Shown here: piece after piece, positions 10,799-21,309 of the stretch
How positions within the stretch are numbered: position 1 is the stretch's first letter
Layout of the letters: each line of letters starts with the position of its first letter
Source of the DNA: Isoetes engelmannii
Lineage: Eukaryota > Streptophyta > Lycopodiopsida > Isoetales > Isoetaceae
NCBI GenBank assembly: GCA_011763485.2
Contig: JAANSK020290378.1
Span: forward strand, 1-31,228
Direction of reading: 5' to 3'
DNA length: 31,228 nucleotides
Program-made: the position numbers and the translations under genes
Notes under the pieces: model-generated
Database searches by the model: none
What the model was told of the DNA's origin: nothing
Seen by the model: the letters and a program-made list of their open reading frames with translations, nothing else

Positions 10799-11640
10799 TT
10801 GTGTGCATATATCGTGAGTCCGTATCTCGAGAATGCGATCGATCCAACGGGACAAGCGATATATATAGTGGGTCAGAGCCAGTGTTCCCTATTCGGCGTT
10901 CTTCTCACAACAATATAGTTGCATTGGAGTCCCCCACCTGGCCACTCTAAATTGTTTGTTTTTTGAGGAGTTCGTTTTTTCAAGTTTTTTGCATTTTATG
11001 TAAAGTTTTTTCTAGATTATGTTCGCCTGGCACGCATAACGAGCCCCTCCATTTTATAGAGGTCTTTTGTCGCGTGGCACGCATGACCAGCCCCTCTGAA
11101 GGTTTTCATGTTTTTTTTTTCTGCTTTATGTAAAGTTTTTTTTTTCTTACCTATGTTCGCGTGGCACGCATGACCAGCCCCTCCATGTTAGAGAAGTTAG
11201 GCACGCATGACCAACCCCTCCATGTTATAGAATTAGGGCGGAAAATACTAATATCACTTACGGTTCTTTTTTTTTGCGTTCCTTCATTTTTTTCATGTGT
11301 AGGTCCTTAGCAGGTTATCACGACCTGGGGTTCCGGGCATCAGCACGTTGCGGTCTGCAATCACGTAGGGGCACCACAGACATTCCCCCAAGAACATTGG
11401 CGACCGTTTCCCATTAGGGTTTTTCCCGGAAACTCGAAAAGGCGGGGTATTTTTATCCCGATAAAGCTGTCCCCATTTTTCTCACCCTTGCCTAGCCCCA
11501 TGAAGTTGGTTTTCACCATTTCTCATTTATGAGGTAGTCCGATATTGTTCCTATGGTCAGATTCAGCGGTGGTTGTGTGCGTATGTCGAGTCTATATCCC
11601 GAGAATGTGCTAATATTTGCTCCAAGCCCATGTAAATCTG
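10799..11640 (+). mobile_element. LTR-like relic: repeat copy 2, TATA-like box, tandem motif array
   Basis: At 10835-10932 this is the second copy of the 5161-5296 repeat, including GATATATATAGTGGGT. About 45 bases just before it (GTGTGCATATATCGTGAGTC ... CGAGAATG) recur at 11576-11612 (GTGTGCGTATGTCGAGTC ... CGAGAATG). TTGGCGACC at about 11397 has the look of a plant gypsy primer-binding region, but no flanking LTR pair could be established. No coding domain is present. I call it a decayed LTR-retrotransposon edge with low confidence in the exact class. Confidence 0.35.
11022..11232 (+). repeat. Four copies of GGCACGCATGACCAGCCCCT
   Basis: The motif GGCACGCAT[G/A]AC[C/G]A[G/A]CCCCTC occurs at about 11028, 11075, 11164 and 11200. 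Each is followed by CATTTTATAG/CATGTTATAG-like or TGAAGG sequence, and three are preceded by TTCGCCT/TCGCGT. Spacing is irregular (about 47, 89 and 36 bp), so this is a degenerate array, not a clean minisatellite. Confidence 0.75.
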
Positions 11641-11682
11641 GAAACTGTAATATAAAGACCAAGCTTATCTCCATCAACAATT

Positions 11683-11703
11683 AAAAAAAAAAAAAAAAAA
11701 AAA
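11683..11703 (+). repeat. Poly-A tract (21 A)
   Basis: A run of 21 A preceded by AATATAAAGACC. It could mark the 3' end of a plus-strand retroposed sequence. No target-site duplication was found. Confidence 0.6.
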
Positions 11704-12073
11704 CGTTTCAGAGGACAAAAGATAAATGTGAATACCTTGGCATTTGCCTCTTGAACAAGCGATGATTAAAGCCTGTGCGGAATGGAGTAGACAGCCTGTA
11801 GCATCAGCTTCCTACCTGAAGAGTTCATCACCCAGTGCTTTACAATCTGAAACATGATGTTGTAGGGTGGTGTACCACGCCAAATACAAATCAGATCCAT
11901 AACCAGATCAATATGGAGGGACTGCATCTTCTCACTGATCATGCCTATGATGCTGCCGGATCTTCGATAAAATGCGCTCCGGTTTGCCGGTTTGAGGAGG
12001 GGCCACGAACTCGACCAGCAATCGAGGGCGACGGACAGAATGACAGCTACAGCCAGTTTAGGCCAGATGCCTG

Positions 12074-12096
12074 GAATATTCGGGAATATTCCAGAA
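12074..12096 (+). promoter_or_regulatory. Perfect five-unit heat-shock element upstream of PFD3
   Basis: The bases read GAA-TA-TTC-GG-GAA-TA-TTC-CA-GAA: five alternating GAA/TTC units, each at exact 5-bp spacing. This is the consensus for trimeric heat-shock factor binding, which needs three or more units. It lies 262 bp upstream of the PFD3 start codon. A weaker, related stretch (ATATTCCAGCATATTCCTGGAA) sits at about 12191-12212. Heat induction of a prefoldin subunit is biologically sensible, but regulation here is inferred from sequence only. Confidence 0.65.
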
Positions 12097-12129
12097 TATA
12101 CCTGGAAAGTACCAATTGCCCGTATAAGC

Positions 12130-12352
12130 CACGACGACAACGTAGAGTTTTTGGGACTACAGTGCAAGCCAAACAGTAGAGTATAAGGGTATATTCCAGC
12201 ATATTCCTGGAATACCCTAGATTCCCACATAAGAGGGGCAACCCAAACAGTCGATGACAAATGGAATCTTAATACCCTAGCATGTACCCATCTAGCTACA
12301 ACAATCACGACGACAACGTAGAGTTTTTTTTTGGGAGAATAGTGCAAGCCTC
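12130..12352 (+). repeat. Duplicated promoter segment before PFD3
   Basis: CACGACGACAACGTAGAGTT followed by a T run, GGGA and TAGTGCAAGCC occurs at about 12130-12170 and again at about 12307-12350. The second copy ends just before the PFD3 ATG at 12358, so it is probably 5' untranslated sequence and the first copy a duplicated upstream segment. AGTATAAGGG at about 12181 is a possible TATA box. Confidence 0.55.
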
Positions 12353-12357
12353 TTGCC

Positions 12358-15118
12358 ATGGCTGTGGCAACGCCATCAGATAGAAGAGGCATACCCGCCG
12401 CAGCTTTCGTGGAAGATGTGCAAGTTTTTCTTACCCAAACTGGCGTCGATGTAGCTACGGCCATTGCTACCCTTCAGGAAAGGTACTTTTTATGCCAGGA
12501 ATGTCACCTCATCTGCGTTTTACAAATTGAATTATTATGAAGAGGTCGATTATATAAGTCGAAGAAAATAGCCGATCTTACTAAACACAGTCTTTACCAT
12601 TCCCCAAGCATAAGAATCATTGTAGAGGGAACAATCTAAACTGTCTTTTAACTTGAGAATGAAAAAAAATAAGTTTTCAAATCGATCCGTAGATTGTAAG
12701 ACCAGGGTTTTGATTTTTAAGTCCCAACATGTGGTTGCTAAATCATTAATTGCAATTGCAGGCTCCAACAATATAAACTTGCAGAGATGAAGCTTTTAGC
12801 CCAAAAAAGGGATCTTCAGGTGATAATATCTTGGTATTTGAAATTGGAACATGCTTCATTGCATGACAGTCTATTTTCTGCTGCCACCTCAAATGAACTA
12901 GAGAAGGTTATGTCTTTTATGGCAACTTGCAGTGCCGTCGCAGCTTGAGCCCTCACAGCATCTTCTATCTGTGTATCTCATATTGTTTAGGGTTAGCATC
13001 ATTTCAGGATATAATAAAATTTTACTGATAAATTCGTTGTTTCTGCCACTCATGTTTTCAAAATCTTTTAAAGTTCTCTTTTCTAAGTCCAACATGTGGG
13101 CACCTTATTATGTGCAATGAACAGGATTAGTAGGAAAACTAGATAGCAATTAAGTTACTTAGGGATCAAGGTTGTAATATTACAGAGGAAAACAAAAAAA
13201 GAAATGCTCAGATTGAGAAGCAGCCACTCATAAAACAGAAGGGAAAAGGGTGGTCAGCTACGAGACATCCAGTGAAGGACCAACGCATATCAGGTGTAAG
13301 ATTTTTTCAATGTAAAGGATCTAAGAGCATTAACCCAAAGAGGCAGTTGCGTATGGCCTGCTATTCAGGCTTCTATTTTGAGTGGAGAATGCAATCAGAA
13401 GGTTCAGGACCTAGTTGCTTGATGGTACACATCTGTAGTCCATATCGGGGCTTCATGGCAGGCATGTCCATGATGTTCACTAGCCCAAAGAATGTTTTTC
13501 CCAGAAGTATGCTCAAAACGTAGGTAGTTTGGATGATCAAGTTCAGTTATAGATGAGTAAAAATTGCAGGCATTCAGATATGAGGTAGTTGAAACATTCA
13601 TTGCTTGGAGGCTGTGAGAATTGAAACATTCATTGCTTGGCGGGAGAGATTTGAGGCAAAGCTTTCACCCAAGTAACAAGATTTTGTGGACCAATAACCA
13701 TGCTTTGTGCTAAAGGGTATTGGGTTTTGATAGGATGCTGTTGCCGGATGTGTTACATGGACAACACTGATTCTGTGGTACTTTGAGTATGGAGACGGCA
13801 ATGCGGCTATAGAGCTTTTTGGAGTAATGCAGCTTCATTGATTGCAGCTAAACAAATTTACAGACGTAGCATCTCTGTAACAAGGGGGAAAAGCAGTTTC
13901 TAGAAGGTTGAAATGATGAGTGAGAGGGCTTGGAGTCTAGCTCTAAAGAAACGTATCTAAGCCCATGATGAAGGAGAAAGAACAAAGATTTTTTCTCTCA
14001 TGAGTCACGTGTCATAAAACCAGCATGGTGAAACCAAAAGAAACTGGACTGCGATCTGTCAGGAAGAACCAGTGTCCCATCCCATTCCAGCATCTGCCTT
14101 TGCATAACCGATCATTGGTAGCTTTGTTCACTATTCTACGTGAGTCTTTTGTTAAAAAGACGTAGCAGAGAAAAACATAAATGAAACCAAAGTAGATATC
14201 TACCAAATATCAAAGAAATGCTTGTTGTAATGCTTCTATCACTCCCTAATTAATGAATCTCCAAGAGGCAAATACAAAATTGCAACCATGTTGTAGCTAA
14301 GCAAGTAAGTTTTAGAGAAGTGATTCTTGATGTTATGTGTCTATTTGCAGAGTAAGATCCCGGATATTCGAAAATGTATCGACATTGTGGGAACATTGAT
14401 CAGCAAACAAGATTCAGATGAGGTGAGTAAGATCAGGCAGTGTGAGTCCCGCTACTTATTAACGAATTGGATAGTTCTGAGATACATTGCAATCTATCTG
14501 CATCATATTTGTATTGCTTAAGGTCGTTCACCTGCGGTTTTGGTGTGATGCTTGCCAGAGCAGCTAGTTTTTAGAGCAATTAGCATTTAGACATTTGAGT
14601 TGGACCGGTGGCGTTTATGTTAAAAATAAATACTGCTGTAAACAGTATGTTGCTTTGGTCCTAATCATTTACTATACTTCAGGCACTGAAAGTGGACTAT
14701 GAGGTGGCAGAGGGTATATATTCACAAGCCTCTGTTGAAGACACAAACTCTGTGTGCTTGTGGCTTGGTGCAAATGTCATGTTAGAGTACACATATGAAG
14801 AGGTCTGCCCTTACATATATGCAAGAGAAGCCATAGAGGCTTTGCTTATTTTCTTGATGTTGATTGCAGGCAGAATCTCTTTTAAAAAAAAATTTGGATA
14901 ATGCAAGCGTCAGTTTGGAAGCCATTAACGAGGACCTGAAGTTTTTGCGAGATCAAGTCACTACTACTGAGGTACAACATAAATTGGTTTGACGGAGAAA
15001 TATTCAAGCATTTACTTATGAATTCGCATTTGCACAGGTCACAATAGCACGTGTTTACAATTGGGACGTGCACCAACGAAGAAAACAGAAGCTGCAGAGC
15101 AAGGATGAATCATCATAG
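12358..15118 (+). CDS. PFD3: Prefoldin subunit 3 (VBP1/GimB-type), six exons
   Basis: Coding exons 12358-12482, 12762-12819, 14351-14422, 14683-14802, 14870-14971 and 15038-15118 join in frame through GT-AG introns to 185 codons plus TAG. Prefoldin is a cytosolic hexamer that delivers nascent actin and tubulin to the CCT chaperonin; subunit 3 is one of its two alpha-type subunits. Family signatures seen: [10 protein letters not shown] (residues 12-21), [12 protein letters not shown] (exon 3), [13 protein letters not shown] (109-121, the most diagnostic), and a C-terminal helix with [10 protein letters not shown] followed by ARVYNWDV. N- and C-terminal helical stretches match the alpha-type prefoldin layout of two coiled-coil arms around a beta core. 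Length is close to human VBP1. The start is the first ATG giving the conserved N-terminus. Intron 2 is long (1531 bp). PMS1 follows after 385 bp on the same strand. The upstream HSE suggests heat-responsive expression (inference). Confidence 0.95.
12820..14350 (+). other. PFD3 intron 2 (1531 bp)
   Basis: Bounded by GTGATA at 12820 and TTTGCAG ending 14350. It has no coding signal. A short direct repeat, TTGAAACATTCATTGCTTGG, occurs at 13589 and 13621 (offset 32 bp). No transposon ends or target duplications were recognised. Confidence 0.8.
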
Positions 15119-15503
15119 TAGAGTCTGTAGTTCATTTTTGTAGCCACGGCATTGAAATGCCAGGCAAATTATTGGATCATTGTTAGAGTAGTATGGAGAT
15201 CCGGGCAGGAGCTTATGTACACTGTTACACAATGTAATTTTTAAAATCATTTGGAATGCAGAGGAAAACCTGGTTTATATCATCAAACTATGCGCAAATG
15301 TTTTTTTGAAAATTTTCAAATACTAAAAAGATGCCCACACTGCAGTAAATAGAAAACAAAAATTGCCACGTACAACAGTGCCACGTATGCAACACCACGT
15401 AGACCTTTCCAGGCGTGCTGATATCGGGAGCTGATATCCGCAATACATAATAAATTGATTTATATCTGCCAGAATATATTTTGGCTGGAAGGCGCGAAGG
15501 AGC
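15119..15503 (+). promoter_or_regulatory. PFD3 3' flank and PMS1 promoter region
   Basis: Only 385 bp separate the PFD3 stop from the PMS1 ATG, so the 3' UTR of one gene and the promoter of the other must share it. AT-rich sequence around 15235-15330 (TTTTTTGAAAATTTTCAAA) is a plausible polyadenylation/promoter boundary. GGCGCGAAG at 15491, 13 bp before the PMS1 ATG, is one base off the E2F consensus on the reverse strand. Mismatch-repair genes are often E2F-controlled in eukaryotes, but this single site is weak support. Confidence 0.5.
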
Positions 15504-18500
15504 ATGAACGGAAAAATACAGCCAATCGAGAAGAAATCAATCCACCGGATTTGCTCGGGCCAGGTGATCTTAGATTTAGCCAGTGCTGTGAAGGAGCTGC
15601 TGGAAAATAGCTTGGATGCTGGTGCAACTACCATTGAGGTCAAACTTCGAGAATACGGTGCTGAATCTTTTGAAGTAGCAGACAATGGCTGTGGTGTTTC
15701 GCCGGAGAATTATCAGGTAAACAATTTCATTTGAGCTAATGCGTGTAGCTCTTTGGAGATAATATGAATACGAAAACTGGTCTATTGATTCTACATTTGT
15801 ATTTCGTTTTACTACGCTTAGTTCCCGCTTGCGCTGAAACTTTAAATCGTATATAAGTGAACCTCTTATTTGTTTTTGTGTCAGGGCTTGACACTCAAAT
15901 ATCATACTTCAAAAATCTCAGACTTTTCTGATCTACGATCACTTACGTCATTTGGGTTTCGTGGTGAGGCACTAAGTTCTCTTTGTGCTTTAGCTGATGT
16001 GACAATCCACACAAGGTCCAAGGATCAGCCGGTTGGGGTGCAGTTAGTCTTTGATCATTCTGGTCATATTGTTTCCCAAAAAAATTTAGCACGGACAATA
16101 GGGACGACTGTTTCAGTGGGGAAGCTGTTTTACTTATTACCTGTCAGACATAAGGAGTTTAATCGCAATATCAGAAGAGAGTATGCAAGACTCCATACTG
16201 TTTTGCAAGTAAGTTAACTGCTAATAATTTTGAAGTATTGGGCATGCTGCATGTGAAATCACAAATAGAAAGTTGCTCTTGCATCATCAGGAGTTGCTCA
16301 TTATACTCCAATCTATAACGAGAATATGAGGGACTAAACTTTCCCAAGTCAGTAGTGCAAAGTTTTTAAGACAACATGCCTTGTTCGTACCAGTGGCAAG
16401 GAAACATTATGCGAAATAATATCCGCATGGTTCAGAATAATGTCAATTGTATAAAATTTGTGTAAACGAATGAACAATTCTTTGCGTGCATGTCATTGGT
16501 CAAGTACCAGGCTAATTAATGTTTGCTGCTTTTCTAATTTCACCTTTTCAGGCATATGCCTTGATTGCCAAAGGCGTTCGTTTGATATGTACCAGTCAAA
16601 CAGAAAAGGGTGGACGATCAAATATCCTTCATACACAGGGCACTAATTCAATCAAAGATAATATCATAACTGTATTTGGGACTAAAACAGCAGCATGTTT
16701 GGATCCCCTGAGTGTTTCTGTTGCCGAGGGATTTTCAATAGAAGGCTTTGTCTCTAAACCTGGCACTGGATGCGGTAGACCATCTGGGGATAGGCAATAC
16801 TTCTACATAAATGGACGTCCTGTGGATATGCCAAAAGTCAGCAAATTGTTAAATGAGCTTTACAAGTCATTTAATTCACAGCAGTATCCAATGGCAATTC
16901 TAAATTTTATTCTCTCCCCAGCAGCTTATGATATTAATGTCACTCCAGATAAAAGGAAAGTTTTTCTACATGAAGAAAACAATCAAATGATTGCACTTCG
17001 CGAAGCACTTGAAAAGGTATATGCATCTAATAAGTATATATTCCCTGTTCACAATTTAGAGGGTCCGTTTCCTTCACCAACGGAAGATGAACTGATTGAC
17101 TATGAAACTCAAGTTTCTCCACAAGAATTTGATGATGAGGAAATTGGGAAAATTGAGCATCTAGAAGATGCTGCCAAGAATGTTAGCCCTCACTTTGTAA
17201 TGGATTCAGAAGATTGTACACCACCCTCAAAAGTTAAGGTTGATATCTCCTCCTTTCGGCATATGGTCTCTGTTACTAAATCACAACATGCCAAAGTTCT
17301 GGATAGTAGAAATGGTCCAAAAGAAGTCAGGTCCACTGGGACAGTGGAACTAAAGTCTACAGGAGGGGGAGCGAGGAACGCAAGGAATTTGCAAAAGGTG
17401 CAGTCTGAACTTTTCAACTTTGTGTCTAAGAAGCAGAAAAATGAAGACGGATGTCCATTTAGTGAGGAACCACTACTGAAGAATCGTAAAGATTCGGAAA
17501 CCGTACTCAATGAATTTTCCAAAAAAGTAGGTCCCCAGGTTATAAATATTGTGTATTATCAGTGAATTCATGAGATTAATATCATCTTTTCTGATCTGTA
17601 ATGCAGCTCGCTGATCAATCTATACTAGTATCTGAATCAGGGAAGCAGAAAAATGAAGATGAAACTCTTTTAACAGAAGAGCCATTACTACAGAAACGTC
17701 AATTTTCTGATGGACTGGTTCAAGAGCGAGAGGCAGAAATAGACATTACAAAATACGATCTAAGACATGGCAGTGAAGGAGAATTTGTGTCGAAGAAGAG
17801 GAGAAATGAAGATGGATGTCTATTTAGTGAGGAACCATTACTAAAAAAATGTAAAGATTCAGAAGTAGTACCCGATGAATTTCCCAAGAAAGTAGGTTTT
17901 CACGTTATAAATATAGTGTATTTTCACTGAACTCTCGAGGTTAATATGAATTTTTCTGATCTGTAATGCAGCTGGTTGATCAATCTAAACTACTTGTATG
18001 CGAACCAAAGAAAAATGAAGATGGAACTCTTTTAACTGAAGGGCCATCTCTACAGAAACGTAGAGTTTCTGATGGGCTGGGTCAAGAGCTACAGGCAGAA
18101 ATAGAGCTTACAAAGTATGATCTCAGACATGGCAGTGAAGGAGAACACATGCATCCCACACACCAAATCACAAAACATAAATCACATACAGAACTTAGTG
18201 ACTTTGTTGAGACGTCCAATCATGAGGTTGTTTTAGGTGCTTTATTGTGATATTTTTTTCTTATCCATAAGATAACATTGCAGTGTTTGCAGGTTTTTAG
18301 ACAGTTAGAGGTCTCTGAAGAAAATAACAGTCCATCAATGGGAGTTGATAAGGAGAATCCTATCTCATCCATTGAAGGTGTTGATGATGATAAGGACAAA
18401 CCTACTTTACTTGCTGACAGAACAGATCTAACATTAATTCCGACATCACACAGTAATATGCTCGAAGAGATAGCCATGGTGGCTGGGAAGACTTCAAATG

Positions 18501-21309
18501 AAGGAGAAATTCAAAATTCTGTTATTGATTTTGATTTGAAAGCCCTTCAGGTAAAGTTGGCAAGGGGCTTGATAAATTTTAGAAAGGATAAAGTTGGGTC
18601 AAGGCAGAAAGGAAGACAGAGTAAAAGGTAATTTGTTGAATGGGCTTTTTGCTGTAAAGAAAGGCCTAATTGACAGGTCCTCTTGTGCGTGTAGATCTTT
18701 TACAGCGGCTTCAGTCACCTTGGATGGGGTTCCCAAAGAAGGAACAGAAAAGGAGACAGCATTGGCTGCTGCCACAAGTGAGCTGGAAAGGTCCTTCAAC
18801 AAAGCTGATTTCAAGAGGATGGAGGTTATTTCTGGCTCTGTTTACGTTGAATGCTATGTCTATCTTCCCATATTAACGAAGTTTGAACTGATCGAGATTG
18901 CAAAGTGTAGCATATTGAAGATTTTAAATTTTGGTTAGCTGAAAATTCACTCTTTCTGCAGGTGATTGGCCAGTTTAACCTTGGATTTATTATTGCCAAG
19001 CTCGATGATGATCTTTTCATCATTGACCAGGTATATCGTATGTTGGTAAAGGCATGGCAATTGTGGACATTGTCATTTATTCTAATATTTGCATGGTGGT
19101 TCCAAGTTACTGAATGGTTCTTTTAGTAGGCCATTGTCATTTATGTTAGTATTTGCATGGTTGTTCTAAGTTACTTAGTTGTTCTTTTATTATCAAACTT
19201 TGACTTTTGAATTTGGTGGGCCATTATACATATGACAGCATGCGTCAGATGAGAAACGGAATTTTGAACATCTTATGAAGACAACAATGCTTAATCGACA
19301 GCCACTTCTTAGGTAAAGAATCTTTGACAAGCATAATCATTGTGTGTCCTTGTTCTTCTGAAATTATGACTTTGATAAAATTAACTAGTGAACAGTTTCA
19401 CATTGAATTATCTTAGCAGATTGCTATTGTTGCTTATGTAAGTGTTGTGATCTCAAGGGAAGACTAGTACGAGGCTGTTTAATACCTTAGCCTTAGAAAT
19501 TGACACTTCTTTCTTGGCTCACATTGTTTAAATAAACCATTGTTTTTTACTGGCAGGCCGCTGGTGTTGGATTTGTCCATAGCTGAGGAAACTGTGATAG
19601 CAACCCACATGGAAGCTTTCAGGTGAAATTAGGGAATCTATTAGATGAGATTTTAGGTGCAATGGATGATTAGGAAATTTAATGGTTACAACTAAGAGAG
19701 AGTAAAAATTTCTTGTTATTAAAGATCTAATTCTTCTAGAATATTTGGGTCACTTAAAGTGGGTATACCAAGGTGCTAATCCTGCTAGAGCCTTGCTGAT
19801 TAAAATTCTGTAAGTGATACTGTCAATTAGCATCGGACGTCAATGGCAGGTGGCCATAAAGTTTGTCCCAATCGTGGTTGAGAATCGCAATCCTGAATGG
19901 CAATTGGTCGAGGCAAAACTTTCACAGGAAAAACTTTCTTCCAAATCTTTTCCTAACAATAACAGCAACTAGAACCATTGGTGGACATATCTACATGAAT
20001 GTGAATCTTTTCCTAACCATTGTTGGACACATCTACATGAATGTGATTCAAATACTATAATCTAGTGCAACAAGTATAGGTGTATTAAAACGGCTCTATG
20101 GCTTCAGAGCTCCAGTTTGGTCGCCCATCTTACAAAGCCTCTGCCTTTATTTCAACCTTGCTTTTGCACATCATTTCAGAGCTATGGCCAAGGGTCCAGA
20201 AGGTGTGGAAAGAAATGGACACATCCACTGTGGAGGTTATTTTGCTGGTCCAAAATGAATTACAGGGAATTCAAGGTACAACAAGACTGTCATATAGAAA
20301 ATTTTATTTCAATTGGAGTTTGGGGGACTGGTCCAGCTATATAACAAGTCTGTGATTTGTTGGCACATCTCGTTACTGATATACTTCATGAATTACATAC
20401 TTCAGTGCTATATTTCTCAGGTTAACTGAGACTGTATCAGAAAACATATAAGTTGTTGCGTGTTGCCCTGCAGAGACCCACCTTCTCTTTTGAAACTTGT
20501 CTGCAGAGAAATAAATTTGCTTGACGTGCACAAACCAGGACAGGAAAGATAAAGTATGCCCCTCTGTATGCCTTTTCCACCTCCCCTTTGCCTAGTGGAG
20601 CATCGGCTTGTATGAGAGTCAGGATTTGTTCTTTATTTAGTCGAAGAAATAATATTTATAAATACTTGGTTTTACTTAATTTTTTTCTCGGAATTCTCTT
20701 CGATCTTTGCCTTATAGGGTGTATAATGAAAGGTAAACGTTGTATCGCAGGCAAAATGGATTTGATTTCATTGAGCAGAAAGATGCTATACCAGGCCAGA
20801 GACTACGTCTCACTGCAGTTCCGTTTAGCAAAAACATTGTTTTTGGAGTTCCTGGTAAGTGCTATTTCAGTATCTTGTTTCATAAATTGTCACTTGGAGT
20901 GAATCTATTAGTGTCTTCTGAATGCGCAGATGTACAAGAGTTAATATCAGTCCTTTCGGATGAGCCAGTTTATCATTCTGTTCCATTTAGCCAACAGGAC
21001 CTATCTGGAATGAATACAATACGACCTTCTAGAGTGCGGAGCATGCTTGCATCTCGTGCCTGTCGCTATTCAATAATGATTGGAGATGCTTTAAGTAAGA
21101 AGGAAATGGAAAAGGTGAGTGATAATAAAATGTTTGATCTGAAACAAATTTAATTCATGTGAGGAGCCACGTGCTTGAACATGTTATGATTGCAGGTGGT
21201 GTCTCGTTTAGCAGAACTTGATGCGCCATGGAATTGTCCTCATGGACGCCCAACAATGAGGCATTTAGCAGATTTGAATGTTGTTCGCAGTGGTCAACAT
21301 CACAGATGA
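15504..21309 (+). CDS. PMS1: DNA mismatch repair protein PMS1 (MutL homologue, PMS2 orthologue), 13 exons
   Basis: Exons 15504-15716, 15885-16208, 16552-17526, 17607-17891, 17972-18226, 18293-18627, 18695-18824, 18962-19030, 19239-19312, 19557-19622, 20751-20854, 20930-21114 and 21196-21309 join in frame to about 1042 residues. PMS1 pairs with MLH1 as MutL-alpha, which nicks the daughter strand after MutS recognises a mismatch in the nucleus. GHKL ATPase motifs are intact: [13 protein letters not shown] (E31, N35), DNGCGV (60-65), GFRGEAL (95-101), [11 protein letters not shown] (259-269) and DINVTPDKR (306-314). The C-terminal endonuclease motif DQHA-x2-E-x4-E is intact (861-872) but split by intron 8 after DQ. 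ACR (987-989) and [10 protein letters not shown] (1019-1028) supply metal-binding residues. The long acidic linker (about 380-800) is poorly conserved and contains a tandem duplication that added an exon and an intron. The exon 5 donor (GAG|GTTGTT) is weak; exon 6 could instead end at 18550. All key residues are present, so it is predicted functional. Confidence 0.95.
17419..18145 (+). repeat. Intragenic tandem duplication spanning an exon end, an intron and the next exon of PMS1
   Basis: Unit 1 (17419-17783, 365 bp) and unit 2 (17784-18145, 362 bp) abut. Each runs from a TTTGTGTC[T/G]AAGAAG codon block, through an exon end with donor GTAGGT, an 80-bp intron (17527-17606 and 17892-17971), and into the following exon as far as GGCAGTGAAGGAGAA. 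Both introns end with the identical 20 bases TTTTCTGATCTGTAATGCAG. Exon 4 is therefore a chimera of the unit 1 exon 4 part and the unit 2 exon 3-end part. Frame is kept because the introns are phase 0 and the unit lengths leave the codon phase intact. Confidence 0.93.
19066..19192 (+). repeat. 64-bp tandem duplication in PMS1 intron 8
   Basis: CATTGTCATTTAT...TATTTGCATGG...AAGTTACT...GTTCTTTTA occurs at 19068 and again at 19132, with several substitutions between copies. It is entirely intronic and does not affect the protein. Confidence 0.8.
19623..20750 (+). other. PMS1 intron 10 (1128 bp)
   Basis: The longest intron of the gene, bounded by GTGAAA and TATCGCAG. It contains a short internal repeat (GGACA[T/C]ATCTACATGAATGTGA at about 19982 and 20025) and short open frames around 20098-20355 with no recognisable motif. 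It may contain an old insertion, but no ends are identifiable. Confidence 0.7.

Noticed and set aside
11766-12464. 232-codon minus-strand open frame
   Set aside because: It overlaps PFD3 exon 1 and its promoter antisense, has no recognisable motif, and the plus-strand prefoldin reading is far better supported.
17527-17565. PMS1 reading continuing past exon 3 to a stop at 17563-17565
   Set aside because: The extension ([12 protein letters not shown]) follows a GTAGGT donor, is repeated with an equivalent donor 365 bp later, and splicing restores a long conserved frame.
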